A DNA stretch of 64,000 nt, taken from assembly GCF_022758295.1 (NCBI RefSeq), contig NZ_JALDWJ010000007.1:84940-148939 (forward strand). Direction: 5' to 3'. Shown here in pieces: positions 20,136 to 28,439 of this stretch. The DNA is from Lysobacter sp. CFH 32150. GTDB taxonomy: Bacteria; Pseudomonadota; Gammaproteobacteria; Xanthomonadales; Xanthomonadaceae. The stretch's first letter is position 1, and each line of letters begins with the position of its first letter. The translations under genes were made by a program, and so were the position numbers. The notes beneath the pieces were generated by a model. The model did not search any database, had not been told where the DNA came from, and saw only the letters and a program-made list of their open reading frames with translations.

Positions 20136-20194
20136 TGTGGGAGCGACGTCAGTCGCGATTGGGGTCTCCGATCGCGACTGACGTCGCTCCCACA
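20136..20194. repeat. REP-like perfect inverted repeat
   Basis: Two perfectly complementary 24-base arms (20136-20159 and 20171-20194) around an 11-base loop. The arm opens TGTGGGAGCGACGTCAGTCG, a motif familiar from REP elements of Xanthomonadales and pseudomonads. No second copy was seen in this window. Located between purD and the next gene, it could fold strongly in RNA. Confidence 0.8.
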
Positions 20195-20249
20195 GAAAGG
20201 AAAAGGGGCAGCCTCGTCTGCTAGGCTCCCGTGAACTCGCGGGGGCCGC

Positions 20250-22136
20250 ATGGCGCACAACCAGTTTGAACTACTCAAGCAACGGCGCTTCCTGCCGTTC
20301 TTCCTGACCCAGGCGCTGGGTGCGTTCAACGACAACGTCTATCGGCAGGCGATCATCGGGCTGCTGTTCTGGCTCGGCGTCAGCCCTGCGGACCGCACGC
20401 TTTACACGAACATCGCGCCGGCGTTGTTCATCCTGCCCTACTTCCTGTTCTCGGCCACCGCTGGGCAGATCGCCGAGAAACTCGAGAAGTCGAAACTGAT
20501 CCGCATCACCACGATGATGGAGATTGCGATCATGTCGCTGGCGGCGATCGGATTCCTGACGCAGAACATGGTCGTGCTGCTGGTGGCGCTGTTTTGCACC
20601 GGCGTGCAGTCGACGCTGTTCGGGCCGGTGAAGTATTCGATCCTGCCGTCGGTGCTGAAACCGGAAGAACTCACCGGCGGCAATGGCCTGGTCGAGATGG
20701 GTACTTCGATCTCGATCCTGATCGGCATGATCTTCGGCGGCATGATCTTCACGCTCGCCGGCACGCACGGGCCGGTGGTGGCGGCGACCGCCATCGTGGT
20801 GCTGGCGGTCACCGGCAACCTGGTCAGCCGCGCGATCCCGCGCGCGGAAGCCGGCGCTCCCGAACTCAGGATCAACTGGAATCCGATCCCCGAATCGATC
20901 AACGTGCTGCGGCTCGCGCGCAAGCAACTCGCGGTGCGCAACGCGGTGCTCGGCGTGTCGTGGTTCTGGTTCATCGGCACGGTACTGACGTCGCAGCTGC
21001 CGACCTATGCCGAAGTGAACCTGGGTGGTGCGCCGACGCTGTACGTGTTCGCACTGGCGCTGTTCTCGATCGGCACCGGCATCGGCTCGATGCTGTGCGA
21101 AAAGCTGTCGGCGCGCACGGTCGAAATCGGCCTGGTGCCGCTGGGCGCGTTCGGCATCAGCGCCTTCATGCTCGACCTGCATTTCGCGCGCAGTGGGGCA
21201 GCGCCGGTCATGGGCCTGGACGTTGGCGGATTCATGCGCCAGCCCGGCAGCTGGCGCATCGTGATGGACCTCACCGGCATCGGCCTGTTCGCCGGTTTCT
21301 TCGTCGTGCCGCTGTTCGCGCTGATCCAGAGCCGTACGCCGAAGCACGAAATGTCGCGCGTGATCGCCGGCATGAACATCCAGAACGCGGCGTTGATCGT
21401 GCTGGCCGCGGTGCTGGGCATCGTGGTGCAGCGCTACCTGGGCTGGTCAATCCCGCAGGTGTTCCTCGCGCTGGCGATCGCCAACGTGCTGGTTGCGATC
21501 TGGATCTTCACGATCGTGCCCGAATTCCTGATGCGCTTCCTCAGCTGGCTGCTGGTGCGCAGCCTGTACCGGTTGCGCCTGCACGGCATCGAACGGCACG
21601 TTCCGGACGAAGGCCCGGCGCTGCTCGTGTGCAACCACGTCAGCTACATGGATGCGCTGATCCTGAGCGCGAGCATCCCACGCCCGGTTCGCTTCGTGAT
21701 GTATTACAAGATCTTCAACATCCCGGTGCTGAGCTGGATCTTCCGCACCGCCAAGGCGATCCCGATCGCTGGTGCGAAGGAGAACCCAGAATTGATGCAG
21801 CGCGCGTTCGCCGAGATCGATGCCGCGCTTGCCGACGGTCAGATCGTCGGCATCTTCCCCGAGGGCGCGCTGACCAAGGACGGCGAGATCGCCAAGTTCA
21901 AATCGGGCGTCGAACGGGTGCTCGAGAACCGTCCGGTACCGGTGGTTCCCATGGCATTGAAAGGCATGTGGACCAGCATGTGGAGCCATCGCGATGGGCA
22001 CATGCGCCGCATGCGCGTCCCGCGACGCTTCCGCGCGCACGTGGAAGTCGTCGCCGATGCGCCTATCGACGGCCACGAGGTGACGGCGGAATTACTGGAG
22101 GCGAAGGTGCGCGAGCTGCGCGGTGACGCGGCGTGA
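20250..22136 (+). CDS. MFS transporter fused to a PlsC-type acyltransferase (LplT-Aas-like)
   Basis: 628 residues. Residues about 1-415 form an MFS transporter with some 12 helices, opening FLPFFLTQALGAFNDNVYRQ, the LplT-type start. Residues about 430-628 are a PlsC/LPLAT domain with the HX4D motif in NHVSYMDAL, GAKENPE, FPEGALTKDGEI and VVPMALKGMWTS. The family recycles lysophospholipids: the MFS part flips lyso-PE inward and the acyltransferase re-acylates it. The acyl-ACP synthetase domain of E. coli Aas is absent, so the acyl donor must be supplied elsewhere. Confidence 0.85.
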   Translation: MAHNQFELLKQRRFLPFFLTQALGAFNDNVYRQAIIGLLFWLGVSPADRTLYTNIAPALFILPYFLFSATAGQIAEKLEKSKLIRITTMMEIAIMSLAAIGFLTQNMVVLLVALFCTGVQSTLFGPVKYSILPSVLKPEELTGGNGLVEMGTSISILIGMIFGGMIFTLAGTHGPVVAATAIVVLAVTGNLVSRAIPRAEAGAPELRINWNPIPESINVLRLARKQLAVRNAVLGVSWFWFIGTVLTSQLPTYAEVNLGGAPTLYVFALALFSIGTGIGSMLCEKLSARTVEIGLVPLGAFGISAFMLDLHFARSGAAPVMGLDVGGFMRQPGSWRIVMDLTGIGLFAGFFVVPLFALIQSRTPKHEMSRVIAGMNIQNAALIVLAAVLGIVVQRYLGWSIPQVFLALAIANVLVAIWIFTIVPEFLMRFLSWLLVRSLYRLRLHGIERHVPDEGPALLVCNHVSYMDALILSASIPRPVRFVMYYKIFNIPVLSWIFRTAKAIPIAGAKENPELMQRAFAEIDAALADGQIVGIFPEGALTKDGEIAKFKSGVERVLENRPVPVVPMALKGMWTSMWSHRDGHMRRMRVPRRFRAHVEVVADAPIDGHEVTAELLEAKVRELRGDAA

Positions 22137-22151
22137 CTTGATGCGGCGCGG

Positions 22152-23072
22152 TCAGGCCACCCAGCCCGCGATCACGAACAACGCCAGCACGGCCAGCCAC
22201 AGCAGCAGGATGCGCCAGGCCAGGCTCATCGCGTCGCGCAGTTCCGGCAGCTCGCCCAGCTGCATCACTACGGCGCTCGTATTCGGAATGCCCGACTCGG
22301 TTTCGGTATCGACGTAATCCATCGCCTCCTCGGCGAGTTCGGACTTGACGCTCGCGCGTGCGGCGGCGCCGAGGAAGCTGGTGTCGCGCTTGAACGCAGC
22401 GCCACCGGCGTCCTTCCACGCGCTGAGCACTGAATCGAAGTTGCCAACCAACGCCAGCGCCAAGGTCATCAACTGCGCCACCGGCCAGTCGAGCAGGGTC
22501 AGCAGCGTGCTTGCGGCTTGCGCGGCATCGTCCGGCAATCGCTTGCGAGCCTCGCCCTGCGCGCACAGCGCGACCAGACGGTACAGCAGCGCCCCGACCG
22601 GGCCCAGCAACAGGAACCAGAACAGCACGCCGAACCAGCGCCAAAGCGCGCAACGGAAGACCGCTTCGACCAATGCCGGACCTTCCAGCGACGGCTGCAC
22701 GCGCTCCGGGAACAGGCGGGTGGCCGCAGTACGGCGCGATTCGGAGTCGCGCGCGTCGACGACGGCTTCGACATCGTGGTCGAGGTCGCGTGGGCCCCAG
22801 GCGTAGAACAGCGTGACCAGCGCGAAGACGAAGTAAGGCAGGCCGTAAAGACCGTCGCGCAGGCCCAGCTGCAGCAGCAGCACCAGCAGCAGGGGCGGAA
22901 GCAGGGCCAGCACCAGCGCCCAGCGGGTACGCCCCGCCTCGTTGTCGCCGGCCTGGATGCGCAACCAGTCCAGCCAGCCGATGAACCAGTCGTAGCGGCG
23001 CAACGCAGCCAGCGTCGGCATGGTGTGGCCGACGATCAGGGCGATGACGACAGCGATCAGGGTCAGGGACAT
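22152..23072 (-). CDS. ampE: AmpE-like regulatory membrane protein
   Basis: 306 residues with about four membrane helices: residues 1-20, LLPPLLLVLLLQLGL, YFVFALVTLFYAW, WFGVLFWFLLLGPVGALLYR and a C-terminal LLLWLAVLALFVIAGWVA. It shows the DLDHDVEA and CALWRWFG motifs of the AmpE family. AmpE accompanies AmpD in beta-lactamase regulation in enterics; no ampD is present here. It converges on the MFS-acyltransferase gene (15-base gap) and follows nudC by 39 bases. Confidence 0.75.
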   Translation of the reverse strand: MSLTLIAVVIALIVGHTMPTLAALRRYDWFIGWLDWLRIQAGDNEAGRTRWALVLALLPPLLLVLLLQLGLRDGLYGLPYFVFALVTLFYAWGPRDLDHDVEAVVDARDSESRRTAATRLFPERVQPSLEGPALVEAVFRCALWRWFGVLFWFLLLGPVGALLYRLVALCAQGEARKRLPDDAAQAASTLLTLLDWPVAQLMTLALALVGNFDSVLSAWKDAGGAAFKRDTSFLGAAARASVKSELAEEAMDYVDTETESGIPNTSAVVMQLGELPELRDAMSLAWRILLLWLAVLALFVIAGWVA

Positions 23073-23111
23073 CGGCGGCTCAAGCGGACGACTTCCTTCG
23101 ATTGTACGGAA

Positions 23112-24023
23112 TCAGCGGCGATCGACGGCCTGCAACCACTGCTCGATCAGCCAGCGCGAAATCGAGATCGGCGGCGACAGCGCGATTCCGTCTTCATCCT
23201 CGGCTGGCGTTTCCTTCCAGTCGCGGGCCAGACCGGCGCGGATCGTGGCGGCGTCGAACCAGCGTACGTCTTCGAGCTCTTCGCCGGCGGTAGGCGCATC
23301 GGGTTCAGCGTCAGCGAGGAAGCCAAGCATCAGCGAGCCCGGGAACGGCCACGGCTGCGAGCCGGCGTAGCGGCTGCTGCGCACGCGGACGCCGGTTTCT
23401 TCCAGTACTTCGCGCGCGACCGTCTGCTCCAGCGATTCGCCGGGTTCGACGAAGCCGGCGATCACCGACCAACGCCGCGCCGGCCATCCTGTCTGGCGAC
23501 CTAGCAGGAGGCGTTCACCATCGCTGACCGCGACGATGATGGCCTGGTCGGTGCGCGGGTAGTGCTCGCTGCCGCATTGGCGACAACGGCCGAGCCAGCC
23601 GGCGCGGACGAAGTCGAGTTCACCGCCGCATGCACCGCAATAGCGATGGCGCGCGTGCCAGTGCAGCACCGCGCGCGCCTGCGCGAACACAGTGGCGTCG
23701 AATGCCGTCCAATGGGTCCCGGCTGCGCGCAGGTCGACGCGTTGTGGCGCGTTGAGTTCGACAGTGGCGGAGCGTTGCGCGAACCAGGCCACGTCGTCAT
23801 GCAGGCCGAGGAAGATTGCGGCACCGGGGCCGCCGCCGAGTTCGGCGCCAGTGGGGGCGAACAAGCGTTTGGAATCATCGGCGAACGCACGACCGTCGTC
23901 GTCGAGCAGCACGATGTGCGCCCGCATCCACAGCGCCGCCAGCGCATCCGGATCATCACGCAGGTGGTCGGCGCGGTCGAGCGCGCCCTCGACGAACGCG
24001 AATGGCGCGCTCGGTGAATTCAC
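23112..24023 (-). CDS. nudC: NAD(+) diphosphatase / RNA deNADding Nudix enzyme
   Basis: 303 residues from a GTG whose bases overlap the erpA stop (GTGA); an ATG at 24044 would overlap erpA by 25 bases. It has the four-cysteine zinc ribbon (CGACGG then [13 protein letters not shown]) followed by the Nudix box GFVEPGE...REVLEETG and the [14 protein letters not shown] motif that marks NudC. It hydrolyses NADH to NMNH and AMP and removes NAD caps from RNA. In the minus-strand run from the coiled-coil protein to ampE. Confidence 0.93.
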   Translation of the reverse strand: MNSPSAPFAFVEGALDRADHLRDDPDALAALWMRAHIVLLDDDGRAFADDSKRLFAPTGAELGGGPGAAIFLGLHDDVAWFAQRSATVELNAPQRVDLRAAGTHWTAFDATVFAQARAVLHWHARHRYCGACGGELDFVRAGWLGRCRQCGSEHYPRTDQAIIVAVSDGERLLLGRQTGWPARRWSVIAGFVEPGESLEQTVAREVLEETGVRVRSSRYAGSQPWPFPGSLMLGFLADAEPDAPTAGEELEDVRWFDAATIRAGLARDWKETPAEDEDGIALSPPISISRWLIEQWLQAVDRR

Positions 24024-24376
24024 ACCGTGAACGACGAGCCGCAACCGCAGGTGGTCTTCGCGTTCGGATTGCGGATCACGAACTGCGCACCGTGCAGGCT
24101 CTCGCTGTAGTCGACTTCGGCGCCCATCAGGTACTGCAGGCTGAGCGGATCGACCAGCAGTGTGACACCGTCGGTCTGCACCGCGACGTCGTCCTCGCCT
24201 TGCTGTTCGTCGAATTCGAAGCCGTACTGGAAGCCGGAACAGCCACCGCCCTGGATGTAGACACGCAGCTTCAGCCCGGCATTGCCTTCCTCTGCGATCA
24301 GTTCGCTGACCTTGGCGGCGGCGGCATGGCTGAACTGCAGCGGGCTGTCGAGTTGTTGGTAGGTGACGGTATCCAT
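24020..24376 (-). CDS. erpA: Iron-sulfur cluster insertion protein ErpA
   Basis: 118 residues. A-type carrier with the three conserved cysteines: Cys46 in [11 protein letters not shown], and Cys110 and Cys112 in CGCGSSF. It transfers Fe-S clusters to apo-proteins of the isoprenoid pathway and respiration. Start by family N-terminus; nudC overlaps its stop. Confidence 0.95.
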   Translation of the reverse strand: MDTVTYQQLDSPLQFSHAAAAKVSELIAEEGNAGLKLRVYIQGGGCSGFQYGFEFDEQQGEDDVAVQTDGVTLLVDPLSLQYLMGAEVDYSESLHGAQFVIRNPNAKTTCGCGSSFTV

Positions 24377-24427
24377 CCTGCCAATGTGCGGCCGCGCGGC
24401 GTCCAGATCAAGTCAAAAGCGGACCAT

Positions 24428-24838
24428 TCAGGCCGCTTCGACCGCGCGCAGGCCTTCCAGCGGCAGCGCAGTCACCACTGAGTCGGCGTGGACCAGGCGC
24501 CCGGTGAGCTGCGCGCCGGCATTCATCTCGACCACCTTGTAGTGGACGTTGCCGTATACGCGCGCCTTCGACGCCAGCTCGACCCGCTCGGCGGCATGGA
24601 CGTCGCCGTTGAGCTGGCCGTTGAGTATCACCACCGGTACCCGCACCTCGCCCTCGATGCTGCCACTCTCGGCCAGGATCAGTACGGCGCGCTCGCCCTC
24701 GTCGGCCTGGACCTTGCCGATGATGCGGCCTTCGACGTACAGCCCCCCGCTGAACTGGATATCGCCGCGGATCACGACTTGCGCCCCGATCAACGTGTCG
24801 ACGTTGCCGTCATGCGGCGTCGGTTTCTTCTTCAGCAT
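24428..24838 (-). CDS. Bactofilin
   Basis: 136 residues. A compact right-handed beta-helix with repeating short strands (VDTLIGAQVVIRGDIQFSGG, GSIEGEVRVPVVILNGQLNG, RVELASKARVYGNVHYKVVE) flanked by charged tails, as in the bactofilin family of polymerising cytoskeletal proteins that localise envelope enzymes and shape determinants. Its ATG shares a base with the stop of the upstream coiled-coil gene, which suggests that the two act together. No M23 peptidase gene, a frequent partner elsewhere, is adjacent. Confidence 0.9.
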   Translation of the reverse strand: MLKKKPTPHDGNVDTLIGAQVVIRGDIQFSGGLYVEGRIIGKVQADEGERAVLILAESGSIEGEVRVPVVILNGQLNGDVHAAERVELASKARVYGNVHYKVVEMNAGAQLTGRLVHADSVVTALPLEGLRAVEAA

Positions 24839-25563
24839 CAGTTTTCCCCGGATGACTTCAGTGTCCACGCGAGCGCCTGGTCGACGTTCGCGCCGCTGCC
24901 GCGCAGTGACAGTTTCACCCTCTGCGCGGTAAACCCCGGCGGCAGGATCACGCTGCCGCCCAGCCGCTGGAAATAGCGGAATGAATAGTGTTGCGCGGGC
25001 GCGTCCGGTTTTTGTTGCAGTTCGTCCCAATTTACGGTGGTCAGCTTGCCGTCGCGCACGCCTTCAACGGCAAAACGCAGCTCCCCCTGGGTCAGGCCGC
25101 CACGGTTGATGCTCTGGGTCAGGACCACCTCGTAGCGCCAGCTGCCGCCGGCCTCCGGAGCGAATTCGGCCGAATGGACGCTCAGGCCCTTGCGCGGGCC
25201 ACTGCTGCCGACGAAGCGTTCGTAGAAGGCGACATCTGCGCGCAGACTGGCGATTTCCTCGTCCTTTTCCGCCAGCGTGTCCTCCACATCGCGGTTGGCG
25301 TCGCGACTGATCTGTTCCGAGCGCGACAGGGTTGCCTCGCGCTGCCGCAATTCAGCTATTTCCTCCGCCTGCTCGCGGACGCGCTGTTCGCTGGCGGCCA
25401 GGCGCGCGGTCGGCGAGCCTGGCTCGGGCTTGTGCCACCACCACAGCGTTCCGCCGCCGATGGCGAGGCCGAGCAGGAACACCAGCAATGCCAGCAACCA
25501 GCGCGGGAACCGCGACTGGTCTTGGGGGACGATTTCGAAACGCGGGGGCGGCGGGACACTCAT
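24838..25563 (-). CDS. Single-pass coiled-coil membrane protein (DUF6776-like)
   Basis: 241 residues. Short cytoplasmic tail with a basic RFPR segment, one membrane helix (about 21-46, LLALLVFLLGLAIGGGTLWW), then an about 55-residue heptad-rich coiled coil (ASEQRVREQAEEIAELRQRE and on to DEEIASLRADVAFYERFVG), then a beta-rich C-terminal domain ending with GFTAQRVKLSLRGSG. This plan matches the DUF6776 family of unknown function. The one-base overlap with the bactofilin gene suggests a membrane partner for the bactofilin filament; that is inference. Confidence 0.7.
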   Translation of the reverse strand: MSVPPPPRFEIVPQDQSRFPRWLLALLVFLLGLAIGGGTLWWWHKPEPGSPTARLAASEQRVREQAEEIAELRQREATLSRSEQISRDANRDVEDTLAEKDEEIASLRADVAFYERFVGSSGPRKGLSVHSAEFAPEAGGSWRYEVVLTQSINRGGLTQGELRFAVEGVRDGKLTTVNWDELQQKPDAPAQHYSFRYFQRLGGSVILPPGFTAQRVKLSLRGSGANVDQALAWTLKSSGEN

Positions 25564-25638
25564 CGGCGCAGGACGCTCACTCGGGGGACAGTTTGCTGTG
25601 CCTATACTCGCGGCGCCGCTAGTCTACCGGGGGTCGTC

Positions 25639-26235
25639 ATGTCCGAAGCCCATCTGTTCGCGATTGGTGTGTTGCTGGCGTGGCTGGCCGGGATCCGCGT
25701 GTATCTCACCGTGTTCGGCGTCGGCGTGGCCGGTGCCTTCGGCTGGCTGGACCTGCCGGAAGCACTGCAGGTCACCCAGTCACCATGGGTCATAGGCACC
25801 GCCGGTACGCTGGCCGTGGCCGAGTTCTTCGCCGATAAGATCCCGGGGGTCGATTCTGGTTGGGACCTGCTGCACACCTTGCTGCGGGTGCCGGCAGGGG
25901 CCTTCCTCGCGGCCGCGACGCTGTCGCCTAACGGCGAACTCGGCGCCGGCATGCTCGCCACCGGCGCCGGTGTGGCGCTGACCAGTCATCTATTGAAGTC
26001 GGGCTCGCGCGCCCTGCTCAACACTTCGCCGGAACCGGTCAGCAATTGGACCGCTTCGGTCACCGAGGATGTCGCCGTGGTCGGCGGGTTGGCGCTGGCG
26101 TTCGCGCACCCGTGGATCGCGCTGACGCTGGTGATCGCAGTCAGCGTGCTGTTTGCGCTGGGCGTGTGGTGGTTGTGGCGCAAGCTGTTCCGACGCGCGC
26201 CGCAAGTGCCAACCGGCCAAGTGCAGCGTTCGTAG
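25639..26235 (+). CDS. DUF4126 membrane protein
   Basis: 198 residues with several hydrophobic segments (LFAIGVLLAWLAGIRVYLTV, WVIGTAGTLAVAEFFADKIP, AGAFLAAATLSP, VAVVGGLALAFAHPWIALT and VIAVSVLFALGVWWLW). The GIR-Y and EF-ADKIPGVDS-WD motifs are characteristic of the DUF4126 family. Function unknown. Ribosome-binding GGGGGT precedes the ATG. It is divergent from the coiled-coil/bactofilin unit with 75 bases between them. Confidence 0.75.
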   Translation: MSEAHLFAIGVLLAWLAGIRVYLTVFGVGVAGAFGWLDLPEALQVTQSPWVIGTAGTLAVAEFFADKIPGVDSGWDLLHTLLRVPAGAFLAAATLSPNGELGAGMLATGAGVALTSHLLKSGSRALLNTSPEPVSNWTASVTEDVAVVGGLALAFAHPWIALTLVIAVSVLFALGVWWLWRKLFRRAPQVPTGQVQRS

Positions 26236-26312
26236 TGCTGGCCGGTCCAGCGCGGAAATTCCGTGAAATATTGATGACCACGTAATATTGGCGGCAGCCG
26301 CCGGGAGGGCCG

Positions 26313-28439
26313 ATGTCCGCCACCAAATCCAACAGTCGCAACAAGAAAGCGAAAGCGGGCGATCCTTCGTCGCAGTTCCGCGCCAGCGTCGAGGGGCTTG
26401 CTGCGCAGTTGCGCAGCCGCCGCGGACAGAGCTGGGACATCAGTGCACTGGAACAAGTCGCACATGAAGTCGAACGCCTCTACAGCACGGCCGGCACGCT
26501 TGACCCGCTGTGGACAAGTTCGCTGGCGCAGCTGCGCGGACCGCTCTCGGCCGCCCGCCAGGCACAGCGCCTGCCCGATGCGGCCGCGACCGCCAACCTG
26601 ATCGCCATTGTTGAAAACCTGTTGCTGCAATTGCCACTGTCCGAAGCAACGCAGCCCGAGTCGATCAGCCGCGCCGAAACCCCACCGCCGCAGTATTGGC
26701 AGCGTTGGAGCGGCGACGCACCACCGCCTGTGACAACGACGATTGCAACCGCCACGACGCACACCGTTGCCGGCGATGGCGGCGAACCGCCATACAGGGT
26801 ATTGATCGTCGAAGACGACCGCGCCCAAGCGCTGTTCGCCGAAGGCGTGCTCAACGGCGCCGGTATCGAAGCCCTGGTTGCGTCCGAGCCGCATGACGTG
26901 CTGGAAACCATGGCGCGCGTACGGCCCGACCTGGTGCTGATGGACCTGCATATGCCGGGGCTCAGCGGTACCGAGCTGACCTCGCTGATCCGCCAGCACG
27001 AGGCTTTCCTGCATACCCCGATCGTGTTCCTCACCGGTGATCCCGATCCGGAAAAGCAATTTGAAGTGCTCGAATGCGGCGCTGACGATTTCCTGCAAAA
27101 GCCCATCCGTCCCCGGCACCTGGTCGCGGCGGTGGAAAGCCGCGTCAAGCGCGCACGCGCACTCGGAAAGCAACGCAGTGGCGACGGCAGCCGGCACCCG
27201 GCAACCGGACTGCTGACTCGTCCGATCCTGCTGCAACAGCTCAGCGCTCATCTGCCGAACACCCGCGGTGGCGTGTTCTTCCTGGAAATCGCACACACCG
27301 CCAGCCTGCGCGAGCGTTACGGCTATGCCACGCTGGAGCGGCTGATGACCGAAGCCGGGCGCCAGATCGGCACGCTCGCCGGGACGAACCCTGCGACCCG
27401 CCTCAACGACAACGCCTTCCTGGTATTCGCCCCGGATGCGGCTGAAGCACAACTGGAAGCGCAGGCGCGCGCCTTGCGCGACGGCCTTGGCCATCATCCG
27501 TTCACCGTCGATGGCGGCGACGCGTTGCGGCTGCGCACTTCAGTTGGGTTCACTGCATTGCGGCACGGTTTCACCGATGCCGGCGACGCGCTGGAAGCGG
27601 CCGAACAAGCCGCGCGCCAAGCGCGCAATACCCCGATCGGGCTGGTCGCCTACATGCCGCCGCAGCGCGACGGCGCCGCCGATCGCGATCTGTCCGACCA
27701 GCTCAACAGCGCCCTCGCCGAAAACCGGTTCGAAATGATCTTCCAGCCCATCGTCGCTGTCGCAGGCGGCGATGAGGCGCAATACCAGACCCTGTTACGC
27801 CTGCGCGACAGCGACGGCGTACTGCACAACGCTGCCGATTTCGTTCCCGCTGCGGAAGCCGCTGGGCTGATTCCCGACATCGACCGCTGGGTGCTCGAAC
27901 ACGCGCTCGGCGTGTTGCATCAACGCCGCGCGCAAAGCCGGCCGGTACGGCTGTTCGTACCGCAATCGCCGCGTACGCTCGCACGCGATGGCTATGCGGA
28001 CTGGCTGACGCAGGCGATGACGGCACGTGAACTCGAAGGCCCGTCGCTTGTGATCGATCTGCGCCTCGCCGACGCATTGATCCATTCGGTCACGCTGCGC
28101 CAGTTCTGCGAACAGATGGTGCCGGTAGGCGTGCAGTTCTGCCTCAGCCAGTACGAGCATGGCGCTGATGCCGACGCATTGCTCACGCAATTGCCGCTGG
28201 GTTACGTGCGGTTGTCGGCGCGCTACGCCAATGGTCAGAGCGACGGTCCACTGCGCGATGAAATGCGGGTGGCGATCGAACGCGCGCATCGCCTCGGCCT
28301 GCAGGTCATCGGCCATCGCGTCGAAGACCCGCAGGCGGCCGCGACCTTGTGGATGGGTGGCATCGACTTCATCCAGGGCAACCTGGTGCAGCAGGCGGTC
28401 AGCGAACTCGACTTCGACTTCCATCACGCGGTGCTGTAG
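26313..28439 (+). CDS. REC-GGDEF(degenerate)-EAL(degenerate) protein, probable c-di-GMP effector
   Basis: 708 residues. Domains in order: an N-terminal region rich in Ala/Pro and predicted helix (1-165), a receiver domain (VLIVEDDRAQ, phospho-Asp in LVLMDLHMPG, FLQKPI), a GGDEF domain whose motif reads NDNAF (no cyclase activity expected), and an EAL domain whose EAL reads QTL (YQTLLRL). The DDFG and KID motifs of that EAL domain are also lost (CLSQYEHG, VRLSARY), though FIQGN remains. Catalysis is therefore unlikely; binding of c-di-GMP or a protein is more plausible, as in FimX/LapD-type receptors. Its stop overlaps the GTG of a hybrid histidine kinase, a likely phospho-donor. Confidence 0.85.
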   Translation: MSATKSNSRNKKAKAGDPSSQFRASVEGLAAQLRSRRGQSWDISALEQVAHEVERLYSTAGTLDPLWTSSLAQLRGPLSAARQAQRLPDAAATANLIAIVENLLLQLPLSEATQPESISRAETPPPQYWQRWSGDAPPPVTTTIATATTHTVAGDGGEPPYRVLIVEDDRAQALFAEGVLNGAGIEALVASEPHDVLETMARVRPDLVLMDLHMPGLSGTELTSLIRQHEAFLHTPIVFLTGDPDPEKQFEVLECGADDFLQKPIRPRHLVAAVESRVKRARALGKQRSGDGSRHPATGLLTRPILLQQLSAHLPNTRGGVFFLEIAHTASLRERYGYATLERLMTEAGRQIGTLAGTNPATRLNDNAFLVFAPDAAEAQLEAQARALRDGLGHHPFTVDGGDALRLRTSVGFTALRHGFTDAGDALEAAEQAARQARNTPIGLVAYMPPQRDGAADRDLSDQLNSALAENRFEMIFQPIVAVAGGDEAQYQTLLRLRDSDGVLHNAADFVPAAEAAGLIPDIDRWVLEHALGVLHQRRAQSRPVRLFVPQSPRTLARDGYADWLTQAMTARELEGPSLVIDLRLADALIHSVTLRQFCEQMVPVGVQFCLSQYEHGADADALLTQLPLGYVRLSARYANGQSDGPLRDEMRVAIERAHRLGLQVIGHRVEDPQAAATLWMGGIDFIQGNLVQQAVSELDFDFHHAVL

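Noticed and set aside
17285..20335. Frame of about 1000 codons on the minus strand opposite purH and purD
   Set aside because: Shadow of two certain genes; composition typical of antisense translation.
26313..28439. Naming the REC-GGDEF-EAL protein FimX
   Set aside because: Domain order and lost motifs are similar in spirit, but I cannot match FimX-specific residues from memory and the linked hybrid kinase is not typical.
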